Assembly: GCA_020736575.1 (NCBI GenBank)
Contig: JAGPYM010000077.1
Location: 1-64,000 of the forward strand
Direction of reading: 5' to 3'
Length of the DNA: 64,000 nt
Origin: Thelonectria olida
Lineage: Eukaryota; Ascomycota; Sordariomycetes; Hypocreales; Nectriaceae
This document shows positions 1 through 9,959 of the stretch, piece by piece (positions within the stretch are counted from its first letter, which is position 1; every line of letters starts with the position of its first letter). The notes beneath the pieces were generated by a model that was given only the letters and a program-made list of their open reading frames with translations, was not told where the DNA came from and made no database searches. The position numbers and the translations under genes were made by a program.

Positions 1-479
1 GCAAATAAGCGTTGAGTCGAGTTGAGGCGATTCGGGAGCAGACGAGCGGCATTGTGAACCTATGAAGGCTCACTGAATCTTTACTCAGCCGGGTTGACTT
101 TTTTCCGAGGTTCGACGCTCTGTAAATTAATCGTTCATTCACACGAGCAGCCTTCACCTAGAAACTACACATAACAAGGCCACGCTTAAAGCTATCATTT
201 TGTCTTGGGACATGTAACCAGCGCCACCAACCACACTGTGTCGCATATCACCACCAGGTTCCACTGTGCTCTACCGAGTCGTGCGACCAGATGTGAAACG
301 CGGCCCGTACTTTGGGGTCGTGTATCCGGTTTCACATCCGGCTTGTCGCATCAAGGACTCCAATCCTAACGATATGAGCTTAAATAGCCGTGCCCGAACA
401 CATGGCTGTTCAATTTCTTTTGTTCTTTAGATAATTCTCATCAATTGACTGGTGCCGTCAATGATCCCTGTGGAGCCAA
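1..479. other. No recognisable gene
   Basis: I see no convincing coding region, repeat or RNA gene here. It is the left flank of the LINE relic that starts near 480. Confidence 0.5.
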
Positions 480-1455
480 TTGTCTGACACACAGCCATCG
501 TATGCACACGTAGCCCGTACTCCACCGATGAGCCAACCCAGCAATGTTCGAACCCTCTCATCTATGCACGCGACACCATCCTCGTTCACGGATATCCTAT
601 ACTGTACCATCAATATCTCGAGAGTCAGCGAAGAGGATAAGGGCAAAGCACAAGTAAGGGGAGTCCGTCAGGTTATTGAGGAGGAGATGCGAACCAAGGA
701 GCACTGACAGGGCTGGAGATGTGCGGCAGTGGTGAAGGATGCCCGCAACACAGATCGCATCAAGGTGATCTGCAGAGATGAGGCGGAGTTACAGCTCGTC
801 AAGGAGACGGCGCAAAAGACTGCGGTCAAGGGAGCAAGGGTGTTCAGGGACCAATTGTACCTGGTCAAAGTGGACGGCGCAAACCGCACCGCAGTATTGG
901 ACTCCTCCGGTAACGAACTACTGTTGAACAGAAGGCATATGCTGGGGTGTCACGTGCGGGTCAAGGGTCTTATGATGAACAGCAGATCTTTCAGGGGCAG
1001 ACACTTAACGAGAACACACAACATGAATACACTGATTTGGATCAATGGACCGAATACACGTACTGTCTGACAACTACCGGGAGCCGCAGAGGCACTAGGC
1101 AAGGAGAACGATGTAACGATTGCCAAGATCCACTGGCTCAGCGACAGGGAGAACGGCAAGACGTACGGAGCAATGGTGATCTACGCGACGAAAGGAAGCG
1201 ACGCGAAGCGACTCCTCGAGGAGAGATACTTTCACCTGGCTGGGGAGTCGGCCAGCACTAACGTCTTTGAGCGGCGTCAAGGACCAGTTCAGTGCCTGTC
1301 ACCTCGAGTCAAGTGAGGCGAGATCAATCAGCGGATGTGGGGCTTCTGGGAGACGCGAGTTGAAAGCTTTGAACTGTAAATAGCCTAGCGTACTTGGCCC
1401 TATGAGGTTAGTCCCCATGGGGGGAATCAATTTCATATCATATTTTATTGGTGAC
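480..1455 (+). mobile_element. Tad-type LINE relic: ORF1 fragment joined directly to 3' UTR
   Basis: Degraded remnant of a non-LTR retrotransposon. Pieces read across shifting frames match, in order, the middle of the intact ORF1 (gag-like RNA-binding protein) at 52537-53847: for example GARVFRDQLY, YGAMVIYATKGSDAKRLL and FERRQGP. The match stops near 1300, just before the first zinc knuckle, and runs straight into an element 3' UTR. That 3' part (about 1305-1455, containing GGCCCTATGAGG) matches the opposite-strand LINE 3' end at 9985-10130 and finishes in an AT-rich tail. All of ORF2 (endonuclease, reverse transcriptase) is therefore missing. The start near 480 is where similarity begins, not a defined end. 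Frameshifts show it is dead. Confidence 0.75.
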
Positions 1456-1620
1456 CTCGCGCAGTCAGGAAGGATAGAGTGTGTATGGTTTGGCCGTAAC
1501 GGGTCATCTGTCGCTGTAGTATTATGCGTAAACGCGTTAGACCGTAGCGTCAGAGAGGGCCCAAATGACCCGGGCCAAACTAGGATGGTGGAGGGGACGG
1601 TGGCGGAACCAGCAGAGACT

Positions 1621-1681
1621 GTTGAAATGAGCATGTTGTATTGATTGAAGAAGAAGAAAGACTAGCGCTAACCAGCGGAAG
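1621..1681 (+). repeat. Terminal inverted repeat of the DIRS-like element, left copy
   Basis: 61 bases beginning GTTGAAATGAGCATG and ending ACCAGCGGAAG. They are the exact reverse complement of 5881-5941, and similarity stops at both edges. Confidence 0.9.
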
Positions 1682-1790
1682 TGTCGCACTGAGCGTGCTT
1701 AAAGGGTTAAAGCGAATATGATGAGCAGCAGCAATTGTGTTGATTGATTGTTGTCTAAAGTGCGGGGTACTCCCGCCCACAGATTTTACT

Positions 1791-3034
1791 TCAAGCACAC
1801 AGCTTGATTATTAAGTGCTGTTCTTTCCTGAGGCTCGTTATTATGCCTGGCCTGCGACAGGAAGCTATAGACAAGAAGACATCCACATCCCAGCCACCAA
1901 TGGATCGGAATAGCCATTGATCCGTCAAAACAACGGATCTGAACAGAGACAGCGGAGCCGGCGAGCCTGTCTGGAACTGGTGGTTGAGCTTGTATAAGAC
2001 TGACACGTTCGTTGTGAAGTACACCCTGAATGCCTCCGAGGTCCATCTCCCAAGCACCTGAATCTGGTCGTCGAGGATCCCACTATCGTGCACATGTTGC
2101 GCCGCACCCTTCCGAAAACTGTGGCCTGAGTAGCCGTCCGTCTGTAGCCCAAGTGCTCTCAGCTTAGTAGAAAAGGTAGAGAGGAAGTTGTTGCGACTAA
2201 ATGGTCTTCTGTGGAAGGAGAACAACGGGCGCGTCGGGCCCTCTGGGATCGAGAAGTAGCAGCTTCTGAAGTGCGTCTACCGGGCATGCTCCGTCTCCTG
2301 TTTTCGCAAGAATGATCTGTACTCCTTCGTGGCGGCGGTCCGTCTTACTCCGCTTGAATGTGAGTTGCGCATGGTCTAACGAGGACGAGAATGATGAATC
2401 TGATGTCTGAGCGCGTTAGCTTTGTTGCTAAGAAGATAGAAGGTGTGCCGAGGTCTTCTCTCTTGTAGGTGAATTCGCCGATGCGGAGGAACCCAGCAAA
2501 TGCCACCCGGCAGGCGGTTGCGAAGTTTAAGTCGTCCTTGAGGTCTGTAGTCATCTCTGAGGACTGTAGCGGGAGTGTGGCTATGCCCGCTGATAGTTTT
2601 GTAATGGCCTCGCGCGAAATGGGCTTTCTGACCCGTACTTTGGTCGTTGGGGTAAGTCTTCTCGCGCCGTCGATGAGACGCCGAAAGTGTTTGTTATCAA
2701 AGAGTTGATCATCAAGGAAGTTATCAATATGATAGGCTCGGAGAGCGGCTAAGTCTGCCAGTGCGGTATCTGACTTGACTGCTTTCTGGCTGGAATTGCC
2801 AAGAAGTCGTGAAGTTAGCCACGATATTAACGACTGCCTTGAAGCTGGCCATGCTGGTAAGTTTTGTAGCGCGCAGTGTCTCTCGTAGTTACGCTGAACG
2901 GAGAGGTATACGGAGCGCGTATTGGCGCCGAGTCCGTTCCAGAGCAGCTTTAGGTGGCCTGCATTGAGCTGATGAGCTCGTGAAGAGAACCACGCGGGCG
3001 GTTCAATACCGAGAGGTCCTGCCAGTGGGGACAA
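1791..3034 (-). pseudogene. Tyrosine recombinase of DIRS-like element, frameshifted
   Basis: C-terminal product of the DIRS-like element; it would integrate the circular cDNA. The N-terminal and core-binding part is read at 3034-2345, including the first catalytic arginine in GFLRIGEF. The reading then shifts frame near 2385 and again near 2225, and resumes at 2225-1791. That last part carries the HxxR box (GHSFRKGAAQ) and the tyrosine nucleophile (RWTSEAFRVYF). All three hallmark motifs are thus present but not in one frame, so the enzyme is not made from this copy unless the shifts are sequencing errors. Its start overlaps the end of the RNase H frame. It resembles DIRS recombinases, not the DUF3435 captains of Starships. 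Confidence 0.75.
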
Positions 3035-3420
3035 ACGTTAGCAATCTCTTGAAGGTTATTACGTGAGAGCGCATCTGCTAATGTGTTTTCCCCGGAGGGG
3101 AGCCAGCGTGGCAAAATTTGGATGTCTCTCGCCGCCGCTAGGATAAGCAGGCCCTTCAGAGGCGCATTAGGCGGACCATGAAGGAAGCCTTTACTTAGTC
3201 CCGTGTGCGCTGTGGAGCTATCCGTGTGGATAACGAGAGTATGATGAAGCCAATGGTGGGTGAAGAGTAGGAAGTCTTGTAGAATGGCGTCTGCTTCGTT
3301 GGTATTGATGTGCGCGTGTGCGTCTTGAGCAAGGGCCAATGAGGCAGCATTGCGTACATGAAGCTGGTGACAATGGGCCAGCCAGCAGTCTGATATAGAC
3401 TTAGATGAGAAGAAGAAGAG
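2950..3420 (-). pseudogene. RNase H domain of DIRS-like pol, frameshifted from RT
   Basis: Ribonuclease H part of pol, degrading the RNA strand during cDNA synthesis. The first acidic position lies in HLYTDAST at the end of the RT frame; a one-base shift near 3415, inside a run of TTC triplets, moves the rest to another frame. There one sees NTNEADAIL, VIHTDSSTAH and GENTLADALSR, which supply the remaining acidic residues. Correcting one base would restore a continuous RT-RNase H protein. The frame ends at 2950 and overlaps the recombinase start at 3034. Confidence 0.7.
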
Positions 3421-4717
3421 CCTGGCCTATAGTGGAGGCATCTGTGTATAGATGCGTGATGTTCCGGCGGCAGGGGTCAAGTAGGAGTACGCCGTTGAAG
3501 AGAGACAAGGAGTCCCTCCACCATTCCAAATCGTCACGTACCTCGTAAGGGATACGGCGGCGCGCGCTCCTCCCACGTGGGAAAGCGGCTTGGAAGGTGT
3601 ATAGAGACTGCAGCCTTGTTCTTCCTAGTCGGACAACTCTTGAGCAGGAGGCTAGTAAGCCTGTAAGACTCTCTGTTTGCTTGAGGGTAAGACTCGCCGC
3701 GTTGAGGGCAGCTGCGGCGTCCAATGTGGCGCAGCACAACTTCTCTGGAGGCAGGCGAGCTTCTATTACGATGGAGTCGATTTGAATGCCTAGGACCGCA
3801 ACGCTGGTCCCTTGCTCGTCCTTCTTGGTGTTGCGAGGGATGTCTAGGTAGTCGGTTACCACGTTATAGACCTCGTCAAATGCACCTACAGGGTCGGACA
3901 TTGAGGGAGATTTTGTAATGGCGATGAAGTCGTCTAGGTAATTGTTGATGTGGAATGCAGGAAGGAGGCACTGGAGTATCCAATGGAGAGCCTCCGCGAA
4001 GAGGTTGAAGAGAAATGGGGCTGTTGCCAGGCCAAAGGGGAGGCAGCATTCGACGTAGGTGGAATCGTTCCACTGAAAGGCTAGGAGATGCTGGTTATCC
4101 TCGGCAACGGGGACCATTCGGAAGGCGTCCTTAATGTCCCTTTTAATTATTGTGCAACCTGGGCCCGCCTGTATAATCTGGTCGTATATGTCGTCGATCT
4201 TCATGTACTCGATAGCTGACCAGTTGTCCGGTATACCCTGGTTAACGCCTCGTCCAGGGGGCCAGGATAGGTCATGGATGCGGCGCCATCCCCCATCATG
4301 CTTAGGGACTAACCCAAGCGGCGAAATAAAGGAAGGTTTAGAGGCCAGTCTAACTCGACAGAGGATAAGATCCTCTGCCAGTTTGCCCGTGATAATGCTG
4401 GGTTCGTGTATGTAGTGGTTGGTGGAGTGACAAGAGTGTTTCTTGCCTCTGTAGCCTATCTGGACGCCGTAGGTTAGGATGCCAGCGAGAGTAGGCCCAA
4501 GATTGCCGGGATAGTAACGAAGGAGGTTGCTCCAGCTTCGTGCATGTAGTGGCGAAGGAGAGGACTGTAGTTTCGGCAGTTCTGGGTTGAAAACAGGGTA
4601 TTGGACGGCCGTATTAGGCCTCGCCGGTTGGCCACAAGGTATTACGCTTGTCGATAATACGTAGGAGGCTGTCCCGTTGTATTCGATAGGGCCTCTCCTT
4701 ACCGCTCTGCTTGCTTG
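3401..4717 (-). CDS. Reverse transcriptase of DIRS-like pol, no start codon of its own
   Basis: Reverse transcriptase domain. Motifs in order: SPLGLVPKHDGGWRRIHDLS (fingers), IIKRDIKDAFRMVPV (first catalytic Asp), LPFGLATAPFLFN and NNYLDDF (YxDD active site), then HLYTDAST leading into RNase H. The frame is open from 4717, immediately after the gag TAA, and is the same frame as gag. The first in-frame ATG is 4202-4204, already inside the RT domain and downstream of the fingers motifs, so a complete RT must start by another route, such as readthrough of the gag stop. The frame closes at 3401 because of a one-base shift. Confidence 0.75.
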   Translation of the reverse strand, partial: QASRAVRRGPIEYNGTASYVLSTSVIPCGQPARPNTAVQYPVFNPELPKLQSSPSPLHARSWSNLLRYYPGNLGPTLAGILTYGVQIGYRGKKHSCHSTNHYIHEPSIITGKLAEDLILCRVRLASKPSFISPLGLVPKHDGGWRRIHDLSWPPGRGVNQGIPDNWSAIEYMKIDDIYDQIIQAGPGCTIIKRDIKDAFRMVPVAEDNQHLLAFQWNDSTYVECCLPFGLATAPFLFNLFAEALHWILQCLLPAFHINNYLDDFIAITKSPSMSDPVGAFDEVYNVVTDYLDIPRNTKKDEQGTSVAVLGIQIDSIVIEARLPPEKLCCATLDAAAALNAASLTLKQTESLTGLLASCSRVVRLGRTRLQSLYTFQAAFPRGRSARRRIPYEVRDDLEWWRDSLSLFNGVLLLDPCRRNITHLYTDASTIGQALLLLI

Positions 4718-5620
4718 TTATTTCTTCTTGCGGCAAGACGAAGCACCGTGCTCGCCCAAGCTGCATACCGTACACTCGTGGCGTCTCTTGCAGCCTTCCC
4801 AGTGGCACCCCGTGGTATTGAACTTATCGCAAACCTCTGTCTCATTATTCGAAGACCTAGCAGCCCTTGCTTGTCGAGGTCGGGCTGCTGAAGTGTGCGG
4901 TGGTGACTTAGCTGGTAGGGTGAGGTTGTGGCGGAGATATTTCTCGCGAAACTGGGCCGTGACTAGGTAGCTATCCGTCGACAGCTCTCCCTTATCCAGT
5001 ATATATTGGTGGAAGTTAAGAGCAAGCGGAAGTACTGCTTCCGACCAATGGTAGGTCTGAGCGAAGTCCAGGATCTGCCTCATGAACATGAGCAGGTTAG
5101 GGACCGCCTTAGGGTACTTGTCGCCGAAGAGGTATCCTATAACCGCCAGGTAGGTAAGGAAGCAGCCGGTCCACATTTGGGGGTTGGGACCCCAGTCCTT
5201 AAAGCCTACTGTACCTCCTGACTCGGTCATCTTGAAGACCCTGTCCTCCTGATCTAGATCGGTGACTGACTTCTCTTTGAAGCGTATGAGTTCGGTCGCC
5301 TTCAACTTCTTCTCGAAGACGCGGGTAAGAAGGGCGGCGGAGATACCCGGGAACATGTCGATGAGTGGTTTTACTTCGGGGGGTGGCTCACGGGTTTCCT
5401 CCTGGTTATCCTCGTCATTTCGTAGGTCCCCGTGAGGCCTCCTCCGACGGAGGTCAATCTCAGCTACATCCAACTCAAGGCGCCTGGCCCTGTCCCTCTG
5501 TATCTGTCCTAGCCAACTGGCGCGGTCGGCTGCGCTCATGGTCTCCCAGATGTGGGCTGGAGGCCATGCGGAGTCCTGCGGGGCAGGCGTGACAGTGCTG
5601 GACTGGCTGGAGGACGTCAT
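4718..5620 (-). CDS. Gag-like protein of DIRS-like element
   Basis: First ORF of the DIRS-like element, about 300 residues from the ATG at 5618-5620 (an upstream in-frame TTG is ignored). It starts with a Ser/Thr-rich stretch, then an Arg/Asp-rich charged segment, and ends with a Cys/His-rich cluster (CDKFNTTGCHWEGCKRRH, then CTVCSLGEHGASSC), followed by lysines and TAA. Such a cluster suggests nucleic-acid binding as in a nucleocapsid. No internal stops or frameshifts are seen. The stop is followed in the same frame by the open pol reading frame, with CAA as the next codon. Confidence 0.7.
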   Translation of the reverse strand: MTSSSQSSTVTPAPQDSAWPPAHIWETMSAADRASWLGQIQRDRARRLELDVAEIDLRRRRPHGDLRNDEDNQEETREPPPEVKPLIDMFPGISAALLTRVFEKKLKATELIRFKEKSVTDLDQEDRVFKMTESGGTVGFKDWGPNPQMWTGCFLTYLAVIGYLFGDKYPKAVPNLLMFMRQILDFAQTYHWSEAVLPLALNFHQYILDKGELSTDSYLVTAQFREKYLRHNLTLPAKSPPHTSAARPRQARAARSSNNETEVCDKFNTTGCHWEGCKRRHECTVCSLGEHGASSCRKKK

Positions 5621-5880
5621 CGTGAAGGCGGAAAATGATATATTCAAGGCTTATTGGTACTGTAGCCGCAGGGGAGCGACTTGAAAACTGGAAAAATCGA
5701 CTGGAAAAATCGAGTCTTGACTGCGTGAGAGATGACGAGCTACTTGCAGAGGCGAGCAATTGACTCCCGTGAGGCAGTTGCAGGACGGAAGAACCCCTCA
5801 GTAAGCCCTCCGAGGCGGGGAAGCCTATTCTGCAGTGTGGTCGTCACGTGAGGCAACCCCAATAAAACTACCCCCTATAG

Positions 5881-5941
5881 CTTCCGCTGGTTAGCGCTAG
5901 TCTTTCTTCTTCTTCAATCAATACAACATGCTCATTTCAAC
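5881..5941 (-). repeat. Terminal inverted repeat of the DIRS-like element, right copy
   Basis: Perfect reverse complement of 1621-1681. It contains an ATG (5929-5931) that opens a reading frame into the flanking exchanger relic, so the apparent N-terminus of that relic is transposon sequence. Confidence 0.9.
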
Positions 5942-6690
5942 GAAGCCAGCCCCAAACGCTTTCATTCCACAACAGTTCGTCATGGCTAACGGTGACACCA
6001 TTGCATACAACGTAGCAGCGTTCGTGAGCACTTTGTTCCTTCTCGAGTTCGGCGCAGATAAGTTCGTCGACCATACCGCCATTGTCGCACGACGCACCGG
6101 AATCCCCGACACGATAATTGCGCTTCTTACGGCCGGCGCAGAATAGGAAGAGGTAGATTTCAACAAGTTCAACATCGTTTATGTTGCCCAGCTGATAGTT
6201 GCATCGATTGTAGCTCGTCGTCGTTATGTCCTCTCTTGCTCAGGGGCGCTCCTCGCTGACAGTGGGCAATATTGTCGGGTCCGCCATCTCGAACATGCTC
6301 GGTGCCTTTTCACTTGGCCTCCTATTCGGTGAGAAGGGGAAGCCAGCTCAGTTCGATAGGAGCTCTCGATTATATTCCCTCCTCTTACTAGTTATAACCA
6401 GCTTTGTTACGCCCATCACATATTTTTCCTATAGGATGATCTGGCTGGCCTGCGGCGTCATTTTAATCGCCGTTTTTGCTGCCTATTGTTTCGATAAGCT
6501 GGGCCATCAGTAAGGGTAGCTTTACTGCTCCAGAAGACTCGGACGACGACAGCAGCACAGGCTCAGCGAGGACATCCATCGATGAAGAAGGGCCAGAGAA
6601 TCGGGAGACTGATCCGTTGTTACACCAAAGGGGCGGTTCGGCACGCGTACCTCGAGGTAACCAATTGCAGGGGGAGGAACTGGGCAAACC
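5942..6690 (+). pseudogene. Na+/Ca2+ exchanger-family membrane transporter, truncated relic
   Basis: Remnant of a cation/Ca2+ exchanger family gene. The reading has a long hydrophobic first segment, then GADKFVDHTAIVARRTGIP, and after an intron (about 6143-6219) the conserved repeat core LTVGNIVGSAISNMLGAF, which in this family forms part of the ion pathway. Damage: a TAG at 6145-6147 where the family has Trp (TGG to TAG), and a one-base frameshift near 6500 after AAYCFDKLG. The acidic cytoplasmic loop follows in the new frame (APEDSDDDSSTGS, ending TDPLLHQ). The second exchanger half is absent. The N-terminus is cut by the DIRS-like element, whose repeat supplies the first codons. Confidence 0.7.
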
Positions 6691-6792
6691 GACCTCAGAT
6701 TGCTGGATGGAGCCCTTCTCCAATATCTGCTTGATGACACCCTCATTTACATGAGTGCCAATTCGCTGACCAGTGCTGCCTTGGAGGCCGCA

Positions 6793-7490
6793 TCATATGC
6801 GCCCCGGGCACCTTAGGACGAGCAGATCGCAGCCAGGCGCCCGCGCCGTGTAATCGTCAATACAGCATGCGCTGTAGGTAACGTCACCCATAAGCGTCTC
6901 GATGCCCGGGCAGAACGCGAGGATGTCGGAGATGGTGGTAGCAAAGAGTAGTAGGCCTTCCGGTAACTGCAGTACCACTTTATGGGCACCTGAGGAACGG
7001 ATACGATGGATCGTCTTGGGGATCTCAAAGTTGTAGTTGGCAGGCAGCAGGGCGATAGCGGGCTTGAGGTTGGGATCTTCGAGGATCTCCTTGGGTACTT
7101 GGTTCAAGAGCCTGGGTGCTCTTCGAGGTCTGACAGCAATAATAATAAGATATGTAAGCTATATGATCCTCACTCATACTTTGGCCTCACAAACTCGAGA
7201 AAGAAACTGGTTGTCATGAAGGGGCAAACATACTCTGAACATCACCACTCTCACCCGGCGTCCCTGATCCTCCAGTCTTCACTGCATCCTCAGCCGCTGC
7301 TTGTCGACCCACGAGCATCTTATTTGGTTGCTTCAATGGCGTTCCTCCATGCTGTGTCGTTGGTGCCGTCTCAGTCTCGGCGGCGGGGGATGGAGTCGCC
7401 CGAGCGAGCTGCGCTTCTTGAATATCGGCCGCCGTGCTAAGGTCGGTCTGTCGCCGGTCCTCCTCTATTTGCTCTTGGTATGAAATACAG
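6793..7490 (-). pseudogene. DPH1 (diphthamide synthesis) relic, C-terminus missing
   Basis: DPH1 with DPH2 forms the radical-SAM-like enzyme that makes the first step of diphthamide on elongation factor 2. The piece at 7135-6815 reads [15 protein letters not shown], then [28 protein letters not shown] and [13 protein letters not shown], the last carrying an Fe-S cysteine of the family. It stops abruptly after GCDLLV, where roughly two thirds of the protein should follow. An upstream segment (about 7480-7210) has KQPNKMLVGRQAAAE, like the family N-terminus; I could not place the intron joining it in frame. It abuts the exchanger relic tail to tail, which looks like a rearrangement break. Confidence 0.7.
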
Positions 7491-7887
7491 AAGAGTAAGA
7501 AACAGAAAATTAAGTGATATTCCCGGTTTCTTAACTTTCGCTTTTCATATCAGTCTGGCTTGACTTGTAGGATGAAAAGTTGGGGGGTAATGTGCGCAAC
7601 TCGAATTTCTAGCACTGTACGGCCCGCTTTCGACATTTGTCAAGTCAGTCGACACTCAGGATAACTTGTTGCAGAAACTTTGAAGAAGTATCGGCCTAGG
7701 ATTTGACTGAATGGAATTAACTAGGCTCCTTATGTTCACACCCAAGACCTTCTCTTGCGCGCTACGGTTTCCTTCAAGACGAGTCCACCAGCATGTAAAC
7801 GATCCATTGAAATCAAGTTGCTCTCTCTACGAGTCCTACTTCTGCCTTGCGCGCTCATTATACTATTCTCTATAACAAATTGGCTCC
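7491..7887. other. Intergenic, 3' flank of vma2
   Basis: AT-richer spacer between the DPH1 relic and the vma2 stop codon. No coding or repeat signal recognised; it probably holds the vma2 3' UTR. Confidence 0.4.
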
Positions 7888-9749
7888 TCAGGCGTCAATG
7901 AGGTTCTCCTTGTTCTGCTGCTGACCCGGGGCTTCGGTCTCCGCCCGAGCCCTGACCTTGGCCTTCGCATCCTTGGCGGCTCGCTGGTAGAACTCGTTGA
8001 GGATCTTGGCGGGAATACGGTTGAGCAACTCCTTGGGGTAGATTCGGAGGAGGCTCCACGCGAGATCAAGAGACTCGTAGATGGTTCGCGATTCGTACTG
8101 GCCCTGGCTAATGAACTGGCGCTCAAACTTCTCCAAGAACTCCAGAGACAGCTTATCCTCAGCCGACAGAGCCTCCTCACCGACGACAGCCTTCATGGCC
8201 ACGGCATCACGACCGATAGCGTACTTGGCGTACAGCTGGTTCGACACATCGCCGTGGTCCTTGCGGGTCATACCCTCACCAATGGCAGACTTCATCAGAC
8301 GGGACAGCGAAGGCAGCACGTTGATGGGAGGGTAGATACCGCGGTTGTCCAGAGCTCGGTCGACAAACACCTGACCCTCAGTAATGTAGCCAGTCAAATC
8401 GGGAATGGGGTGAGTGATATCGTCATTGGGCATGGTCAGAATGGGGATCTGGGTGATGGATCCGTTGCGGCCCTTGACACGACCGGCTCGTTCGTAGATG
8501 GTGGACAAGTCAGTATACATGTAACCGGGGAAACCGCGTCGACCGGGCACTTCTTCTCGGGCGGCCGACACTTCTCGAAGGGCATCGCAGTAGGCAGAGA
8601 TATCGGTAAGAATGACAAGGATGTGCTTCTCGAGCTGGTAGGCGTAGTATTCGGCAGTGGTGAGGGCGAGACGGGGAGTAATGATACGCTCGATACTAGG
8701 CAGGGTTAGTCTTGATTGTATGATATCATAGACGACTGCGCTTACGTAGGGTCGTTGGCGAGGTTCAGGAAGAGAGTGACACGCTCCAAGCTGCCGTTCT
8801 CCTCGAAATCGCGAATGAAGAAACGCGCAGTCTCGTAGTTCACACCCATGGCACCAAAGACGATGGAAAAGTTCTCCTCGTGACCGTCGTGGACGCCCTT
8901 ATTGGTAACACCCTGCTTCTGGACCAGACCAGCCTGACGGCAAATCTGGGCGGCGATTTCGTTGTGAGGCAGACCAGAGGCGGAGAAGATGGGGATCTTT
9001 TGTCCTCGGGCAATCGAGTTCATGGCGTCGATGGCGGAGATACCGGTCGAGATCATCTCTTCGGGGTATTCCTAGGATTGTTAGTCAAAGAGTGAACACC
9101 GGAGCGCCTGCAGGAAGCCTTACACGAGAGTAGGGGTTGATGGGACTGCCGTTGATGTCGAGGTAGTCCTCCGCCAGCACCTTGGGACCCTTGTCGATAG
9201 CTCTTCCAGATCCATCAAAGATACGACCAAGCATATCCTCAGACACACCGAGCTTCAAGCTCTGCCCGGTGAACTCGACCTTAGTCTATTGCGTCTCAGC
9301 CTAGCTTTCTTATTATAGCTCGCATTGCTGACTACCTTCTTGACATCGATACCGGAAGTGCCTTCGAAGACCTGTTACACTTGTCAATCGCCTTGTTGAA
9401 ATAAATCGCGTTTCGAGGAAGTACCTGAACGACCGCTCGGTCGCCTGTTAATCACTGTCAGGATGTCCCGCGCCATTACTTCCAGGGGTTGTTTAGTAGC
9501 AGCACGAACCTCGAGCTTCCAGGACCTGACCCGATCGCTCAGTGCCATCGGGCAGAGTGAGCGTCACGATCTCGTTGTATCGCGGGAATTTGACCTATTG
9601 TTGTTAGCTGGTAAGGCACAAGCTGACTGGACCCTTACACGACGACGTACATTCTCGAGGATGACGAGGGGACCGTTGACGCCGCCGACGGTGTTGTAGC
9701 GAATTCTCGGGATGACCGAGTACGACGACGACTTGCGCGGGTCTTCCAT
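7888..9749 (-). CDS. vma2: V-type proton ATPase subunit B (seven exons)
   Basis: Subunit B of the V1 sector of the vacuolar H+-ATPase, the non-catalytic nucleotide-binding subunit that alternates with subunit A in the hexamer on vacuole and endosome membranes. Exons: 9749-9651, 9594-9510, 9444-9425, 9371-9336, 9285-9124, 9071-8746, 8695-7888; joined they give 511 residues in one frame. Landmarks are [32 protein letters not shown], the degenerate P-loop region [37 protein letters not shown] and a charged C-terminus. Length matches fungal orthologues. I chose the ATG at 9747-9749 because conservation begins there; an in-frame ATG at 9903-9905 would add a Pro/Ser-rich leader. Exon 3 is only 20 bp, and the intron at 9445-9509 has an unusual GTTCGT donor. 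It looks intact. Confidence 0.95.
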
Positions 9750-9959
9750 AATGGGCGATAGATCGAGCAACGGGTGGGAGAGCGGGATGAGAGGGGGACG
9801 AGGAGGGAGAAGCCGATCCAGAAGCTTGAAGATGAAGTTGGGAAACGGGGAAGACACCTCAAGCTGGGATGAGGATGGAGGAGGAGGTTGAGCTAGCTTC
9901 ACCAAAGTGGAGCACCCTGCGCCAGAGACGCACGGCCGATAAACTCTCGGCAGACATGA

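Larger units (their letters stand above)
1621..5941 (-). mobile_element. DIRS-like tyrosine-recombinase retrotransposon
   Basis: A 4.3-kb retroelement on the minus strand, in the order gag-like ORF, reverse transcriptase, RNase H, tyrosine recombinase. This is the DIRS layout: such elements copy through RNA but integrate with a tyrosine recombinase, so they carry no integrase, LTRs or target-site duplication. Here the ends are a perfect 61-bp inverted repeat (1621-1681 and 5881-5941), as expected for DIRS-type termini. I could not find an internal complementary region. Frameshifts in RNase H and the recombinase mean this copy is probably inactive. Left flank is LINE-derived sequence; right flank is a broken exchanger gene. 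Confidence 0.8.

Noticed and set aside
1791..3034. Tyrosine recombinase as a Starship captain
   Set aside because: It is attached to RT, RNase H and a gag-like ORF with inverted termini, which is the DIRS arrangement; no DUF3435-like features seen.
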